DNA of 64,000 nt from an uncultured Collinsella sp. (GTDB lineage: Bacteria; Actinomycetota; Coriobacteriia; Coriobacteriales; Coriobacteriaceae), in contig CABUKS010000013.1 of assembly GCA_902492235.1 (NCBI GenBank), positions 1 to 64,000 on the forward strand. Direction: 5' to 3'. Positions within the stretch are counted from its first letter, which is position 1; every line of letters starts with the position of its first letter. The position numbers and the translations under genes are program-made. Positions 45,722 through 54,616 of the stretch are shown here, piece after piece. The notes beneath the pieces are model-generated. The model had not been told where the DNA came from and made no database searches. It worked only from the letters and a program-made list of their open reading frames with translations.

Positions 45722-45754
45722 CCACCATAAAGGTGCCTGTCCCCTTTGTGGTGG
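45722..45754. repeat. short intergenic palindrome
   Basis: CCACCA T AAAGG ... CCCTTT G TGGTGG; stem of about 11 bp around TGCCTGTC, with no T-run. It lies between convergent genes and looks like a small interspersed repeat. Confidence 0.5.
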
Positions 45755-45761
45755 TTGGCGG

Positions 45762-46907
45762 CTAAGCGGTGGGGAGTCCCGGCGTGTTAGCCGGCTGCTG
45801 CGGTTTGAGGTGGGCGTTGCGCCAGATGATTTGGATGATGTAGCCGAGTGTAAAGACGAAGGCCACGCCGCTGATGAAGTCGCCTACGAGGGGAAGCCCC
45901 GTGAGGGCGCCTGCGATCACGCCGCCCACAGCCGCCATGGCGTAGCGGTTCTGGTTATGTCCGACCATGCGGACGATCGCACACCCCGCAAAGGCACTCG
46001 ACACCAACGCGATGCCGATAACGCCGCACAAGAGGGCTCCGGCAAGCGACAGACCAGCGATAGAGATAATCAGCAGCAAGACGGCGGGGACGACAGCAAT
46101 CGTGCTCAGAAGACCGCTCACCCACAGGGGCATGGGGCGCTGGTGGAGCATGCCGGCGGCGCTGGCGGTCGCGCGCGGGAAGACGAGCTCGAGAAGCAGA
46201 GCGACAAAGCAGGTCGAGAGTGCCGCGGCGACGATACCGCCGATGACATCGTTAACGGTGGAAGTATCCTCGTTCTCGGTGCGGTCGATCTTGAGCGCGC
46301 CGACTTCGGCTCCCGCGGCACGCTCAGGGTCCTCGGAGACGTGCGCGTTCACGGTGCCGGTGATGTGGGCGTTCTTGCCCAGGATGAGCTTGTCGGCCCA
46401 AACCTCAACATCGCCCTCGACGGTGCCATCGATAGTCACCGTATCGCCCGCAAGCGCTGCCGACTTGGTAGAGCCGCGCAGGGCAACCGTCTCGCCTATC
46501 GCGTAAAAACAGTTGGCAGAGCTGTCGGAATTGAGCACGACATGCTGGCCGGCAACGGTCACACTGCCATCAACCGTAGTCTTGGCAATGTCGATGGTGC
46601 GCGCCGCCAAGCGGACGGCGCCGCCCACCGTGCAGTCGCGGATGGAGAGGCTCTCGCCTGCTGCAATTATGTCGCGGCCGATGGACGCATCGTCCAAGTT
46701 GAGGGCCTGGCCGGCCCAGTACAGGTCACCCTCGACGCCAGACGGATCGACGTCATTGTCGGTCGCAAGGACATTGCCTGCCGTGTCCGTGCCAGCAAAT
46801 GACGCCGTGGGAAGAGCGGTGAGCGCGAGCGCGATGAGCGCGAACGCCATAAGCAGGCAGCGACGTATCTTGTGTGACGGCGCCGTCGCGGTTTGATTGA
46901 AAGCCAT
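45762..46907 (-). CDS. bactofilin-like beta-helix protein with C-terminal membrane domain
   Basis: 381 residues. Signal peptide (~17-39), then ~45-200 of short repeating strands of the bactofilin/polymer-forming kind (GEDxxxAGESLSI, GSVTVAGQHVVL, GTVEGDVEVWADKLIL). Residues ~220-365 contain four to five membrane helices. This beta-helix plus membrane-domain fusion occurs in many actinobacteria as uncharacterised 'polymer-forming cytoskeletal' proteins; the signal peptide here implies an extracytoplasmic beta-helix. ATG preceded by AAAGGATC. Monocistronic. Confidence 0.75.
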   Translation of the reverse strand: MAFNQTATAPSHKIRRCLLMAFALIALALTALPTASFAGTDTAGNVLATDNDVDPSGVEGDLYWAGQALNLDDASIGRDIIAAGESLSIRDCTVGGAVRLAARTIDIAKTTVDGSVTVAGQHVVLNSDSSANCFYAIGETVALRGSTKSAALAGDTVTIDGTVEGDVEVWADKLILGKNAHITGTVNAHVSEDPERAAGAEVGALKIDRTENEDTSTVNDVIGGIVAAALSTCFVALLLELVFPRATASAAGMLHQRPMPLWVSGLLSTIAVVPAVLLLIISIAGLSLAGALLCGVIGIALVSSAFAGCAIVRMVGHNQNRYAMAAVGGVIAGALTGLPLVGDFISGVAFVFTLGYIIQIIWRNAHLKPQQPANTPGLPTA

Positions 46908-47014
46908 GGTTGATCCTTTTGTTAAGTGTTCGGCATATACCTAACAGGGTACCCAACGCGTGGGCGCTCTAAAAGAACCTCTCGGTTGCATTTCGAAGGG
47001 TCGTGCCGCGCTGT

Positions 47015-47704
47015 CTACTTTTTGCGATGCAAAAAGCGTGCGATGTCTTCCTCGGTGGGGCTTTTGATATCAAAGCGCAGCGACAGCCAGCGCAGACCCA
47101 TGGTCACGACAACGCACACGACCAGCGCGGCGACATTGCTCATGATGCCGCTCATAACGAGACACACATAGCTTGTCGATCCGGCGATGGCGGCGATGGC
47201 ATAAAAGTTAGTACGTTGGAAAATGCCCGGAACCATGCCCATAAAGCCGTCGCGCAGCATGCCGCCGCCTACCGCGGTGAAAAAGCCCATCATGATGCAC
47301 ACCGCTGGCGCAAAGCCGTAGACCAGCGCCTTGTCTGCTCCAGTGGCGGCGTAGATGCCGACCGAGATGATGTCGAGCAGGGGAATGAGTTTTTCGGGTT
47401 TGTCGACGATTGCCGGGAAAATATAGATGATGGCCGCCGTGGCAATGGAAAGCGGGAGTGCCATCGGCTGGTTGAGGATGTAGACGTTGCCCACCTGCAG
47501 CGTCATGTCGCGCAAGAGACCTCCGCCCAGACCGCAGACCACCGCGAGCGCGACCGCGCCCACCAGGTCAAGCTTGTGCTCGCGCGCGACCAACACGCCC
47601 GAGATTGAAGCCGCGACGACGGCGAACATTTCGAGCCAAAACGGGATGGCGACCATGGCATCCGTGGCGTGTGAGGTAACGGTCATAGCGGCGACGACGG
47701 GCAA
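47015..47704 (-). CDS. TRIC-type (UPF0126) cation channel family protein
   Basis: 229 residues from a TTG with AAAGGA seven bases upstream; the ATG six codons in is the alternative. Two repeats of three helices, each with the glycine/arginine motif GGGLLRD and GGGMLRD. Prokaryotic TRIC-family proteins form trimeric monovalent cation channels. Not linked to other transport genes. Confidence 0.88.
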   Translation of the reverse strand: MPVVAAMTVTSHATDAMVAIPFWLEMFAVVAASISGVLVAREHKLDLVGAVALAVVCGLGGGLLRDMTLQVGNVYILNQPMALPLSIATAAIIYIFPAIVDKPEKLIPLLDIISVGIYAATGADKALVYGFAPAVCIMMGFFTAVGGGMLRDGFMGMVPGIFQRTNFYAIAAIAGSTSYVCLVMSGIMSNVAALVVCVVVTMGLRWLSLRFDIKSPTEEDIARFLHRKK

Positions 47705-47835
47705 GATGGGGTCCTTTGGGTTGCGGGTTTAGATAATGCCCGTACATAGTACATGGTTGGCGGGCCTGTCGACCCTATTGCTCGGTAAACGGTTGGCAGC
47801 GGATGCTGACATGGCATTGCTGGAATGCCAGGGAT

Positions 47836-47916
47836 CCAAAACATGTACGTCACCCTCCAAAAACGGCATTTTTCGACATCTTTGGAGGCGGACGTACATG
47901 TTTGGATTGAGCTCAC
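47836..47916. repeat. palindromic repeat, left flank of nuclease-like gene
   Basis: 70-nt imperfect palindrome (47836-47905): CCAAAACATGTACGTC...GACGTACATGTTTGG with CCTCCAAA/TTTGGAGG inside, then ATTGAGCTCAC. The inverted copy is at 49027..49106; about nine of ten positions match. Confidence 0.85.
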
Positions 47917-48008
47917 AACATGAGTGAGTTGATTTACTCACATCCGGTATATTTCCCCACTTCAACGGACATAAGAGTTGGATACCGGCTCAGAGCGAGA
48001 GGCCCTTA

Positions 48009-49016
48009 ATGGATACCCCTGTTCTCATTTCGCATAAAACCGCATGGCTTGTCCATCATGCACCCCAGAATTTGGTTCAGTCTCTTGCGCGGCACGACTA
48101 CCAGATAGGCGCACAAGGCATCTCCACCCAGCAACGTGTTGCGCGCATACGACAGGCTCTTACCGACTGCGGCATTCCGTCCGATATGCTTAAGACTATC
48201 GATATCGCGGTTGTATTCGAATTCGAGCGAATTCGTACCAAAGGCGTCGTTTGTCACATTCTTGGACAAAATCTTCCCTACGAGCATATTAACGAGTTGA
48301 CGCCCGGAATCTTCATCACCGACGAAGCCTTCACCTTTGTGCTCGCTGCCGAGTGGATGGATAGGATCGAATATCTCGAATATGGCTATGAAGTTTGCGG
48401 CGATTATCGCATGAGGCTCAATCCCGCCGACCCTTATACCGGGCAACCAGCCACTACCTCCAAAGATGAAATAACCAAACTGCTCGATCAGCACCCCGGC
48501 AAACCCGGTGCCACACGTGCACGGCTCGCGCTCAGGCACATCTACGATCACTCGGCCTCGCCTATGGAGACCGCTTCGGCAATCGCCCTCTCGCTCCCAA
48601 CAAGCGAAGGCGGCGTTGGTATCCGAGGTATCGAACTCAACAAACCGCTCGAGATCCCTCAACGTCTCTGGCATTGCACAAAAGCTCGAACATTCAAAAT
48701 CGATGCCCTCATTACCTATAAGCGCAGGGAGCTCGGTATCGAATATAAGGGCGGTTTTCACGATGAGTTCGAGCGCAAGGGAGCAGATGCGGAGCGAGAG
48801 GCCGTTCTCTCCCAAATGGGATATCGAATCGTTACGCTCACTTCGGCTCAGTTCGGCAGCCAGCTCGCCTTTCACCGCGCCATGAACAACATTCGCGAAG
48901 CACTCGGCATGCCTCGCTGTACCGACACCGGGTACCAGCGAGAGCAAAACGAACTACGCAAGGCGCTTATCCGCAACTGGAAGGGCATGCGAGACGAAGA
49001 GGCACCTTCCGAATAG
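48009..49016 (+). CDS. PD-(D/E)XK/DUF559-like nuclease-domain protein (AbiEi-like architecture)
   Basis: 335 residues. The C-terminal half has a Vsr/DUF559-like nuclease core: Asp232 in FKIDALITY, then Glu245-x-Lys247 in GIEYKG, followed by REAVLSQMGYRIVTLTS. Ahead of it is ASPMETASAIALSLP, the 'SpmEs' helix seen in actinobacterial AbiEi/DUF559 proteins. The N-terminal ~150 residues contain a possible helix-turn-helix (TQQRVARIRQALTDCG). The start is ATG behind GAGAGG. The gene is alone and bracketed by inverted 70-bp palindromes, which suggests a mobile or self-targeting cassette. Partner toxin absent. Confidence 0.7.
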   Translation: MDTPVLISHKTAWLVHHAPQNLVQSLARHDYQIGAQGISTQQRVARIRQALTDCGIPSDMLKTIDIAVVFEFERIRTKGVVCHILGQNLPYEHINELTPGIFITDEAFTFVLAAEWMDRIEYLEYGYEVCGDYRMRLNPADPYTGQPATTSKDEITKLLDQHPGKPGATRARLALRHIYDHSASPMETASAIALSLPTSEGGVGIRGIELNKPLEIPQRLWHCTKARTFKIDALITYKRRELGIEYKGGFHDEFERKGADAEREAVLSQMGYRIVTLTSAQFGSQLAFHRAMNNIREALGMPRCTDTGYQREQNELRKALIRNWKGMRDEEAPSE

Positions 49017-49026
49017 TGCCACTCCC

Positions 49027-49106
49027 GTGAACTCAATCCAAACGTGTACGTCAGCCTTCAAAGATGTCGAAAAATGTCGGTTTTGGAGGGTGACGTACAT
49101 GTTTGG
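49027..49106. repeat. palindromic repeat, right flank of nuclease-like gene
   Basis: Inverted copy of 47836..47916: GTGAACTCAAT then CCAAACGTGTACGTC...GACGTACATGTTTGG (palindrome 49038-49106). Confidence 0.85.
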
Positions 49107-49138
49107 GGAAGCGTGGGATCGAGACGTATTTCGATAAC

Positions 49139-49163
49139 AAAAAAGCCCCCATTTTCGGGAGCT
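49139..49163 (-). terminator. terminator of tRNA-Ser (CGA)
   Basis: Minus-strand AGCTCCC/GGGGGCT stem with loop GAAAAT and TTTTTT tail. Confidence 0.75.
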
Positions 49164-49176
49164 TTCTCAACCAAAA

Positions 49177-49267
49177 TGGCGGAGGAGGAGGGATTCGAAC
49201 CCTCGTGACCTTATACAGGCCAAACGGTTTTCGAGACCGCCGCATTCAACCACTCTGCCACCCCTCC
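49177..49267 (-). tRNA. tRNA-Ser (CGA)
   Basis: 91-nt class II tRNA with a long variable arm. Acceptor GGAGGGG/CTCCTCC, D-arm GCAGAGTGGTTGAATGC, anticodon loop CTCGAAA (CGA), T-arm GAGGGTTCGAATCCCTC, encoded CCA. Confidence 0.95.
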
Positions 49268-49276
49268 GCGTGGGGT

Positions 49277-49306
49277 AAAAACAAAGCAGGCTCGAAGGCC
49301 TGCTTT
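49277..49306 (-). terminator. hairpin terminator between the tRNA-Ser genes
   Basis: Minus-strand AAAGCAGGC..GCCTGCTTT with GTTTTT tail follows tRNA-Ser (GGA). Confidence 0.75.
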
Positions 49307-49315
49307 GGAATTAAC

Positions 49316-49406
49316 TGGCGGAGAGTCAGGGATTTGAACCCTGGAGACGCTTTTGACGCCTACACGATTTCCAATCGTGCTCCTTCGGCCACTCGGACAA
49401 CTCTCC
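49316..49406 (-). tRNA. tRNA-Ser (GGA)
   Basis: 91-nt class II tRNA: acceptor GGAGAGT/ACTCTCC, anticodon loop TTGGAAA (GGA), long variable arm TAGGCGTCAAAAGCGTCT, T-arm CAGGGTTCAAATCCCTG, CCA encoded. Confidence 0.95.
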
Positions 49407-49910
49407 GTTAAATGCGAAAGTCAGTATACACGAGGAATCGCAAAGTGCAAACAGAAAAGTTGGCATTTTTTAAAACGCTTGGCCGCGCTTGGCGTTGCAG
49501 TGGGGTTTGAGGTGCCAAAAAACGGCTTCCGACCAGCGTGGTTGATCAACTCAATTGTTTAAAAGGGGTATTCATAAGCGACTTGGCAATGAATTTAAAA
49601 ATCTTTGGGTGGTGCTGTGGACCACTGGTATGCATTTTGCGACCACAGCCTTGTGCCCGTTGACCTGCGGCTTGGCTCAGCTTGTCCCCGCGGCGTCGTA
49701 TCTTGTCCACAAATCCGTCAAGCTCTTGGTCGGCATTTGGTTGGAATGCGCATGAAACGTCGTGCGAGTATGGACATATGTGGAGGTCATGAGGTTGTAG
49801 CTGCATATTCTTGCAGCCTAGGAGGTTGAAAGATATTATTACCAAGTCTTTTCCTGCTTCAGGCGCACCTTCACGACCTGAAGCCACATTTGCCCAGAGG
49901 AGGTGACAAT
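49407..49910 (+). promoter_or_regulatory. long leader/spacer before rpsF
   Basis: A 504-nt stretch without a supportable gene, divergent from tRNA-Ser. Near the rpsF start it holds GCTGCA/TGCAGC (49800-49817) and GCTTCAGG/CCTGAAGC (49856-49884) hairpins. They could be part of an S6:S18-type autoregulatory leader, but I do not see its diagnostic loop with certainty. The rest shows no clear structure. Confidence 0.3.
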
Positions 49911-50204
49911 ATGAAGGCTTATGAACTGCTGTTCTTTGTTGACCCGTCGCTCGACCCCGAGACTCGTCTCGCTGTTATGAAGCGTATCGATACCACGATC
50001 GCTGAGGGCGCTGGCAAGGTCGACTCCGTTGACGAGTGGGGCAAGCGCAAGCTCGCCTACGAGATCAACGACCTCACCGATGGTGACTACACCCTCATCA
50101 ACTTCCACGCAGATCCTACCCAGATCGCCGAGCTTGATCGCGTCCTGCGCATCACCGACGCTGTGGTCCGCCACATGATCGTCCGTCGCGACGACCAGGA
50201 GTAA
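49911..50204 (+). CDS. rpsF: 30S ribosomal protein S6
   Basis: 97 residues starting MKAYELLFFVDPSLD behind AGAGGAGG. Family motif VDEWGKRKLAYEIN. First gene of the rpsF-ssb-rpsR-rplI operon; S6 pairs with S18 on the small subunit. Confidence 0.97.
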   Translation: MKAYELLFFVDPSLDPETRLAVMKRIDTTIAEGAGKVDSVDEWGKRKLAYEINDLTDGDYTLINFHADPTQIAELDRVLRITDAVVRHMIVRRDDQE

Positions 50205-50252
50205 GACTGTCGTTTTGGACTGGGCTTGTGCCCCAAGAGGAAGTAGTGAGTT

Positions 50253-50705
50253 ATGAGCATCAATCGAGTGAACATCACCGGTAACCTCACCCGCGATCCC
50301 GAGCTGCGCGCCACCGCCGGCGGAACCCAGGTTCTGTCCTTTGGCGTCGCCGTCAACGATCGTCGCCGTAACGCGCAGACTGGCGAGTGGGAGGACTATC
50401 CCAACTTTGTCGACTGCACTATGTTCGGCACCCGCGCCGAGGCCGTGAGCCGTTTCCTGGCAAAGGGAAACAAGGTCGCGATCGAGGGCAAGCTGCGCTA
50501 CAGCTCTTGGGAGCGCGACGGTCAGCGCAGGAGCAAGCTTGAGGTCATCGTCGATGAGATCGAGTTTATGAGCTCCCGTGGTGGCCAGGGTGGCTACGAT
50601 CAGGGCGGTTACGCCCCCGCAGCTCCCGCGCCCGCAGCACGTCCTGCCGCACCGGTGGCTACGCCGCCCGCGGTCGACGTCTACGATGAGGACATCCCGT
50701 TCTAA
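50253..50705 (+). CDS. ssb: single-stranded DNA-binding protein
   Basis: 150 residues. OB fold (SINRVNITGNLTRDPELR, VAIEGKLRYSSW), Gly/Pro/Ala-rich linker and the conserved partner-binding tip DEDIPF. Lies between rpsF and rpsR as in many bacteria. Confidence 0.97.
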   Translation: MSINRVNITGNLTRDPELRATAGGTQVLSFGVAVNDRRRNAQTGEWEDYPNFVDCTMFGTRAEAVSRFLAKGNKVAIEGKLRYSSWERDGQRRSKLEVIVDEIEFMSSRGGQGGYDQGGYAPAAPAPAARPAAPVATPPAVDVYDEDIPF

Positions 50706-50777
50706 GTGTTGTTCACCTATTTTTGAGTGAGAGGCGGCTTCGGCTCGCCGAAGTTGCCAAATGAAAGGTATTTTGAC

Positions 50778-51044
50778 ATGGCTAATGATTATTCTGCACG
50801 TCAGCCGCGTCGTAAGTACTGCCAGTTCTGCAAGGAGAACACTGAGTTCATCGACTATAAGGACACTCAGCTTCTCCGTAAGTACATGACCGACCGTGGC
50901 AAGATCAAGCCCCGTCGCGTCACTGGCGCTTGCACGCAGCATCAGCATGACATCGCCAACGCCATCAAGCGCGCCCGCGAGATGGCTCTCCTGCCGTACA
51001 CCGTCCCCGTGGTTTCCTCTCGTGGCAACCGCGACCGCGGCTAA
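50778..51044 (+). CDS. rpsR: 30S ribosomal protein S18
   Basis: 88 residues. Start ATG behind GAAAGG (~9 nt). It keeps YCQFCKEN and GACTQHQ, so three cysteines and a histidine form the zinc-binding C+ type. RKYMTDRGKIKPRRVTG is the family signature. Confidence 0.96.
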   Translation: MANDYSARQPRRKYCQFCKENTEFIDYKDTQLLRKYMTDRGKIKPRRVTGACTQHQHDIANAIKRAREMALLPYTVPVVSSRGNRDRG

Positions 51045-51059
51045 GAAGGGAGACGCATC

Positions 51060-51599
51060 ATGAAGGTTATTCTTCTCGATGAGATCAAGGGCAAGGGCGG
51101 CGAGGGTGACGTCGTAGAGGTCGCTCAGGGTTACGCTGAGAACTTCCTGTTCCCCAAGAAGCTCGCTGTTGCCGCCACCAAGGGCAACCTCAAGCAGCTT
51201 GACGAGCGTCGCAACAACATCGCCAAGCGCGAGGCCGTCCGTCTGGCTACTGCCAACGAGACCAAGGCTGCCTTCGAGGGCAAGACGGTCACCGTTGACG
51301 TCAAGGTCGGCGACGAGGGCATCCTCTTTGGCTCCGTTACCGCCGCTATGATCGCTGACGCCATCAAGGCTCAGCTCGGTATGGACATCGACCGCAAGCG
51401 CGTCGAGCTCGGTAAGCCCATCAAGGTTGCCGGTGCCCACACCGTTGCCATCTCGCTGTACCGCGAGATCAAGGCCGAGGTTGTCGTCCTCGTCGGCGTT
51501 ACCGCCGAGGAGCTCGCTGCCGAGGCTGAGGCTGAGGAGACCACTGAGGTCGCCGAGGCCGAGACCGCCGAGGTCGAGACTGAGGCTGCTGCCGAGTAG
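51060..51599 (+). CDS. rplI: 50S ribosomal protein L9
   Basis: 179 residues, longer than the usual ~150 by a C-terminal acidic Glu/Ala/Thr tail (~28 residues). N-domain MKVILLDEIKGKGGEGDVV and YAENFLFPKKLA are standard. RBS AGGGAG ahead of the ATG. End of the ribosomal operon. Confidence 0.96.
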   Translation: MKVILLDEIKGKGGEGDVVEVAQGYAENFLFPKKLAVAATKGNLKQLDERRNNIAKREAVRLATANETKAAFEGKTVTVDVKVGDEGILFGSVTAAMIADAIKAQLGMDIDRKRVELGKPIKVAGAHTVAISLYREIKAEVVVLVGVTAEELAAEAEAEETTEVAEAETAEVETEAAAE

Positions 51600-51632
51600 C
51601 ATTTGCTGCAACGCAACAATCTTGTTCTAAGA

Positions 51633-51670
51633 AGGGCGCTCTGGGAGACCAGAGCGCCCTTTTGTTTTCT
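51633..51670 (+). terminator. terminator of rpsF-rplI operon
   Basis: AGGGCGCTCT GGGAGACC AGAGCGCCCT followed by TTTGTTTTC. Confidence 0.92.
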
Positions 51671-51823
51671 ACGCCTGGCGAGCGCCATGGCAGGCGCCGC
51701 GGTGAAGTCCCAAATGCGGAACCGTTCATCCGTTTCGTTCGGTGATGATTGCCGGGGTGCGGCCCGTTTTGGGACTGTGGCTGATACTATGGATGCTCGC
51801 AAGCGATATGAATGAGGATGCTC

Positions 51824-53215
51824 ATGGCATATGACGATAGGGAGACGGGGCTGACGGTCGAGGACCGTGGCTCCAAGTTGGGTCTCCCTCAAAACCAAGA
51901 CGCAGAGGCCAATGTACTGGCCGCCATGCTGCTGTCACCCGAGGTGGTCGAAGAAGCCCAGGTCGAGCTGCAGCCCGATGACTTCTACCGGCCCATTCAT
52001 AAGACCATCTATACCGCGATGGTCGATATGTACAACAGCCGCATTCCCATCGACTCCATCTCGCTGATCGATTACCTGCGAAGCATCAACAAGCTCGATG
52101 CCGTGGGCGGCGAGGCGTACATTTTGGAGCTGATGGGTCAGACCCTGTCGCTCGTCAACTGGCAACACCATGCCGCCATCGTGCGTCGCGACTCGATGCT
52201 GCGCGAGCTGATTGGTGCCACCAACGAAATCAACGCGCTGGCCTATAACGCCCCCACCGACACCAAAGAGGTCGTGGAGCTGGCCGAGAGCAAGCTGCTC
52301 AAGGTTACGGCGCGCGAGGTCAAGTCGAGCTACAAGACGCTGACCGAGTTTATGGTCGAGGCCTATAACGAGGCCGAGGAAGTGTGCCAGGCCGGTGGTC
52401 AGGCAGCGGGCGTGCCCACCGGCTTTCCGTCACTCGACCGTATGCTCATGGGCTTCCGCGAGGGCCAGCTCATCATCATCGGCGCCCGTCCTGCTGTAGG
52501 TAAGACGTCGTTTGCTTTGAACCTGGCGCTCAACGCTGCCGCCGCGGGTTATACGGTCGGCTTCTTCTCGTTGGAGATGTCGGGCAAGGAAATTGCCCAG
52601 CGCCTGATTTGCGCCTATGCCATGATGTCGATCAGCGACTTCCGCACGGGCCGCATTAGTCCCGAGCAGTGGGCCAATATCAACGAGGCTACGCAGACGT
52701 TGTCCAAGCTCGATATCCTGATTGACGATACGCCCGGTACCACGGTGACCGAGATCCGCGCCAAGAGCCGCCGCATGCTCCATAACAAGGAGAAGGCAAT
52801 CATCATTCTGGACTACCTGCAGCTGGTGAGTCCTCCGCCGGGCCGTCGTTCCGAGAGCCGTACTGTCGAGGTCTCCGAGATGTCGCGTGGTTTAAAGATC
52901 ATGGCCAAGGAGCTCAAGATCCCGCTCATTGCACTGTCACAGCTGTCACGTCAGGTCGAATCTCGTACCGGCAAGCGCCCGCAGCTTTCCGACCTGCGCG
53001 AATCGGGCTCCATCGAGCAAGACGCCGACATCGTCATGTTCTTGGACCGCTCTGCCGACGAGGCCGAGGCCTCGCGCGATGATCGACCCGACGAGGGCGT
53101 TACGCGTATCGTCGTGGCCAAGAACCGCTCGGGCCCGATCGGCGATGTCGACCTGATGTTCCTGCCGGCATCCACCAAGTTCTATGAGCTTGATGGGGCG
53201 CATGCCGAGGAGTAG
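51824..53215 (+). CDS. dnaB: replicative DNA helicase DnaB
   Basis: 463 residues starting at the ATG with GAGG six bases upstream; two closer upstream ATGs overlap this RBS. N-terminal primase-binding domain (LPQNQDAEANVLAAMLL), RecA-like motor with GARPAVGKTSFAL, IIILDYLQLVS and SQLSRQVESR. No intein is present. Partner of the DciA-like protein at 36080. Confidence 0.97.
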   Translation: MAYDDRETGLTVEDRGSKLGLPQNQDAEANVLAAMLLSPEVVEEAQVELQPDDFYRPIHKTIYTAMVDMYNSRIPIDSISLIDYLRSINKLDAVGGEAYILELMGQTLSLVNWQHHAAIVRRDSMLRELIGATNEINALAYNAPTDTKEVVELAESKLLKVTAREVKSSYKTLTEFMVEAYNEAEEVCQAGGQAAGVPTGFPSLDRMLMGFREGQLIIIGARPAVGKTSFALNLALNAAAAGYTVGFFSLEMSGKEIAQRLICAYAMMSISDFRTGRISPEQWANINEATQTLSKLDILIDDTPGTTVTEIRAKSRRMLHNKEKAIIILDYLQLVSPPPGRRSESRTVEVSEMSRGLKIMAKELKIPLIALSQLSRQVESRTGKRPQLSDLRESGSIEQDADIVMFLDRSADEAEASRDDRPDEGVTRIVVAKNRSGPIGDVDLMFLPASTKFYELDGAHAEE

Positions 53216-53308
53216 GACAGGCGCCCGTTGCACGGGTATACTGGGAATGTTTTGTGCTTCTGCGCGCCATCGTGGCGCACGGACAGTCCATGAATGTAAG
53301 GAGTAAAC

Positions 53309-54595
53309 ATGCCGTCAACCGTTTTGGTCGGTGCCCAGTGGGGCGATGAGGGCAAAGGTAAGATCTGCGACCTGGTCGCCGGCGACTTCGATGCCGTCGT
53401 GCGCTACTCGGGCGGCAACAACGCCGGCCACACCATCGTCGTCAACGGCAAGAAGTACGGCCTGCACCAGGTGCCCTCCGGCATCATGTATTCCGACCAC
53501 GTGTCGGTGATCGGTAACGGCTGCGTCGTCAACCCCAAGGTTGTCCTTGAGGAGATTGACATGTTTGAGGCCGATGGCATCACCACCAAGAACCTCAAGA
53601 TCAGCGGCAACGCGCATGTCATCATGCCGTACCACATCGATCTGGATGGCGCCTTTGAACAGAAGCTCGGCAAGAAGAGCATCGGTACCACCAAGCGCGG
53701 CATCGGCCCGTGCTATCAGGACAAGATGGCCCGTATTGGCCTGCGTATGCAGGACATGCTGGACGAGGAGCTGTTCCGCGACAAGCTGGAGACCGCTCTT
53801 GCCCGCGTGAATCCCGAGCTGGAGCTCATCTACGACCTGCCCACCTACACCGTGGACCAGATTTGCGACGAGTACCTGCCCATGGCCGAGCGCCTGCGTC
53901 CCTACATCACCGAGACGAGCCTGCTGCTCAACAACATGATCGATGAGGGTAAGGACTTGCTGTTTGAGGGCGCCCAGGCGACGCTGCTCGATATCGACCA
54001 TGGCACCTATCCGTTCGTGACGTCCTCTAACTGCACTGCCGGTGGTGCCATTACCGGCTCCGGCGTCGGTATGAAGAACGTCGACCGCGTGCTGGGCGTC
54101 ATGAAGGCCTATATCACCCGCGTCGGTTCGGGCCCCATGCCCACCGAGCTTTCCTACGAGTCCGAGGCCGGTCACACGCTGACCGAGGAGGGCTACGAGT
54201 ACGGCGTGACCACCGGTCGCCGCCGCCGCTGTGGTTGGTTTGACGGTCCCATCGCCAACTATGCCTCGCGCGTCAACGGTCTCACCGACATCGCCATGAC
54301 CAAGCTCGACGTGCTTTCGGCCTTCGACACCATTAAGGTGTGCGTTGCCTATGACGTCGATGGCGAGCGCTACACGAGCGTGCCCGAGCACCAGGTGCGC
54401 TTTGAGCACGCCAAGCCCATCTACGAGGAGCTGCCTGGCTGGAAGTGCGACATCACCGGTTGCCGCAGCTTTGATGAGCTGCCGCAGGAGGCTCAGGATT
54501 ACGTGGCGTTTATCGAAGATCTGGCACACACCCGCGTGACGTTCATTGGCGTCGGCGCCGGTCGCGAGCAGATCATCAACCGATTCTGGAAGTAA
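53309..54595 (+). CDS. purA: adenylosuccinate synthetase
   Basis: 428 residues. GTP-dependent conversion of IMP and aspartate to adenylosuccinate, the step before PurB. GAQWGDEGKGKICD, NNAGHTIVV, KRGIGPCYQDKMAR and TTGRRRRCGW are family marks. RBS AAGGAG before ATG. Confidence 0.97.
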   Translation: MPSTVLVGAQWGDEGKGKICDLVAGDFDAVVRYSGGNNAGHTIVVNGKKYGLHQVPSGIMYSDHVSVIGNGCVVNPKVVLEEIDMFEADGITTKNLKISGNAHVIMPYHIDLDGAFEQKLGKKSIGTTKRGIGPCYQDKMARIGLRMQDMLDEELFRDKLETALARVNPELELIYDLPTYTVDQICDEYLPMAERLRPYITETSLLLNNMIDEGKDLLFEGAQATLLDIDHGTYPFVTSSNCTAGGAITGSGVGMKNVDRVLGVMKAYITRVGSGPMPTELSYESEAGHTLTEEGYEYGVTTGRRRRCGWFDGPIANYASRVNGLTDIAMTKLDVLSAFDTIKVCVAYDVDGERYTSVPEHQVRFEHAKPIYEELPGWKCDITGCRSFDELPQEAQDYVAFIEDLAHTRVTFIGVGAGREQIINRFWK

Positions 54596-54616
54596 TCGGT
54601 TTATACGGTTATTGCG

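Noticed and set aside
48009..49016. Complete AbiE-type toxin-antitoxin pair
   Set aside because: No adjacent AbiEii nucleotidyltransferase-like gene; only the nuclease-like protein is present.
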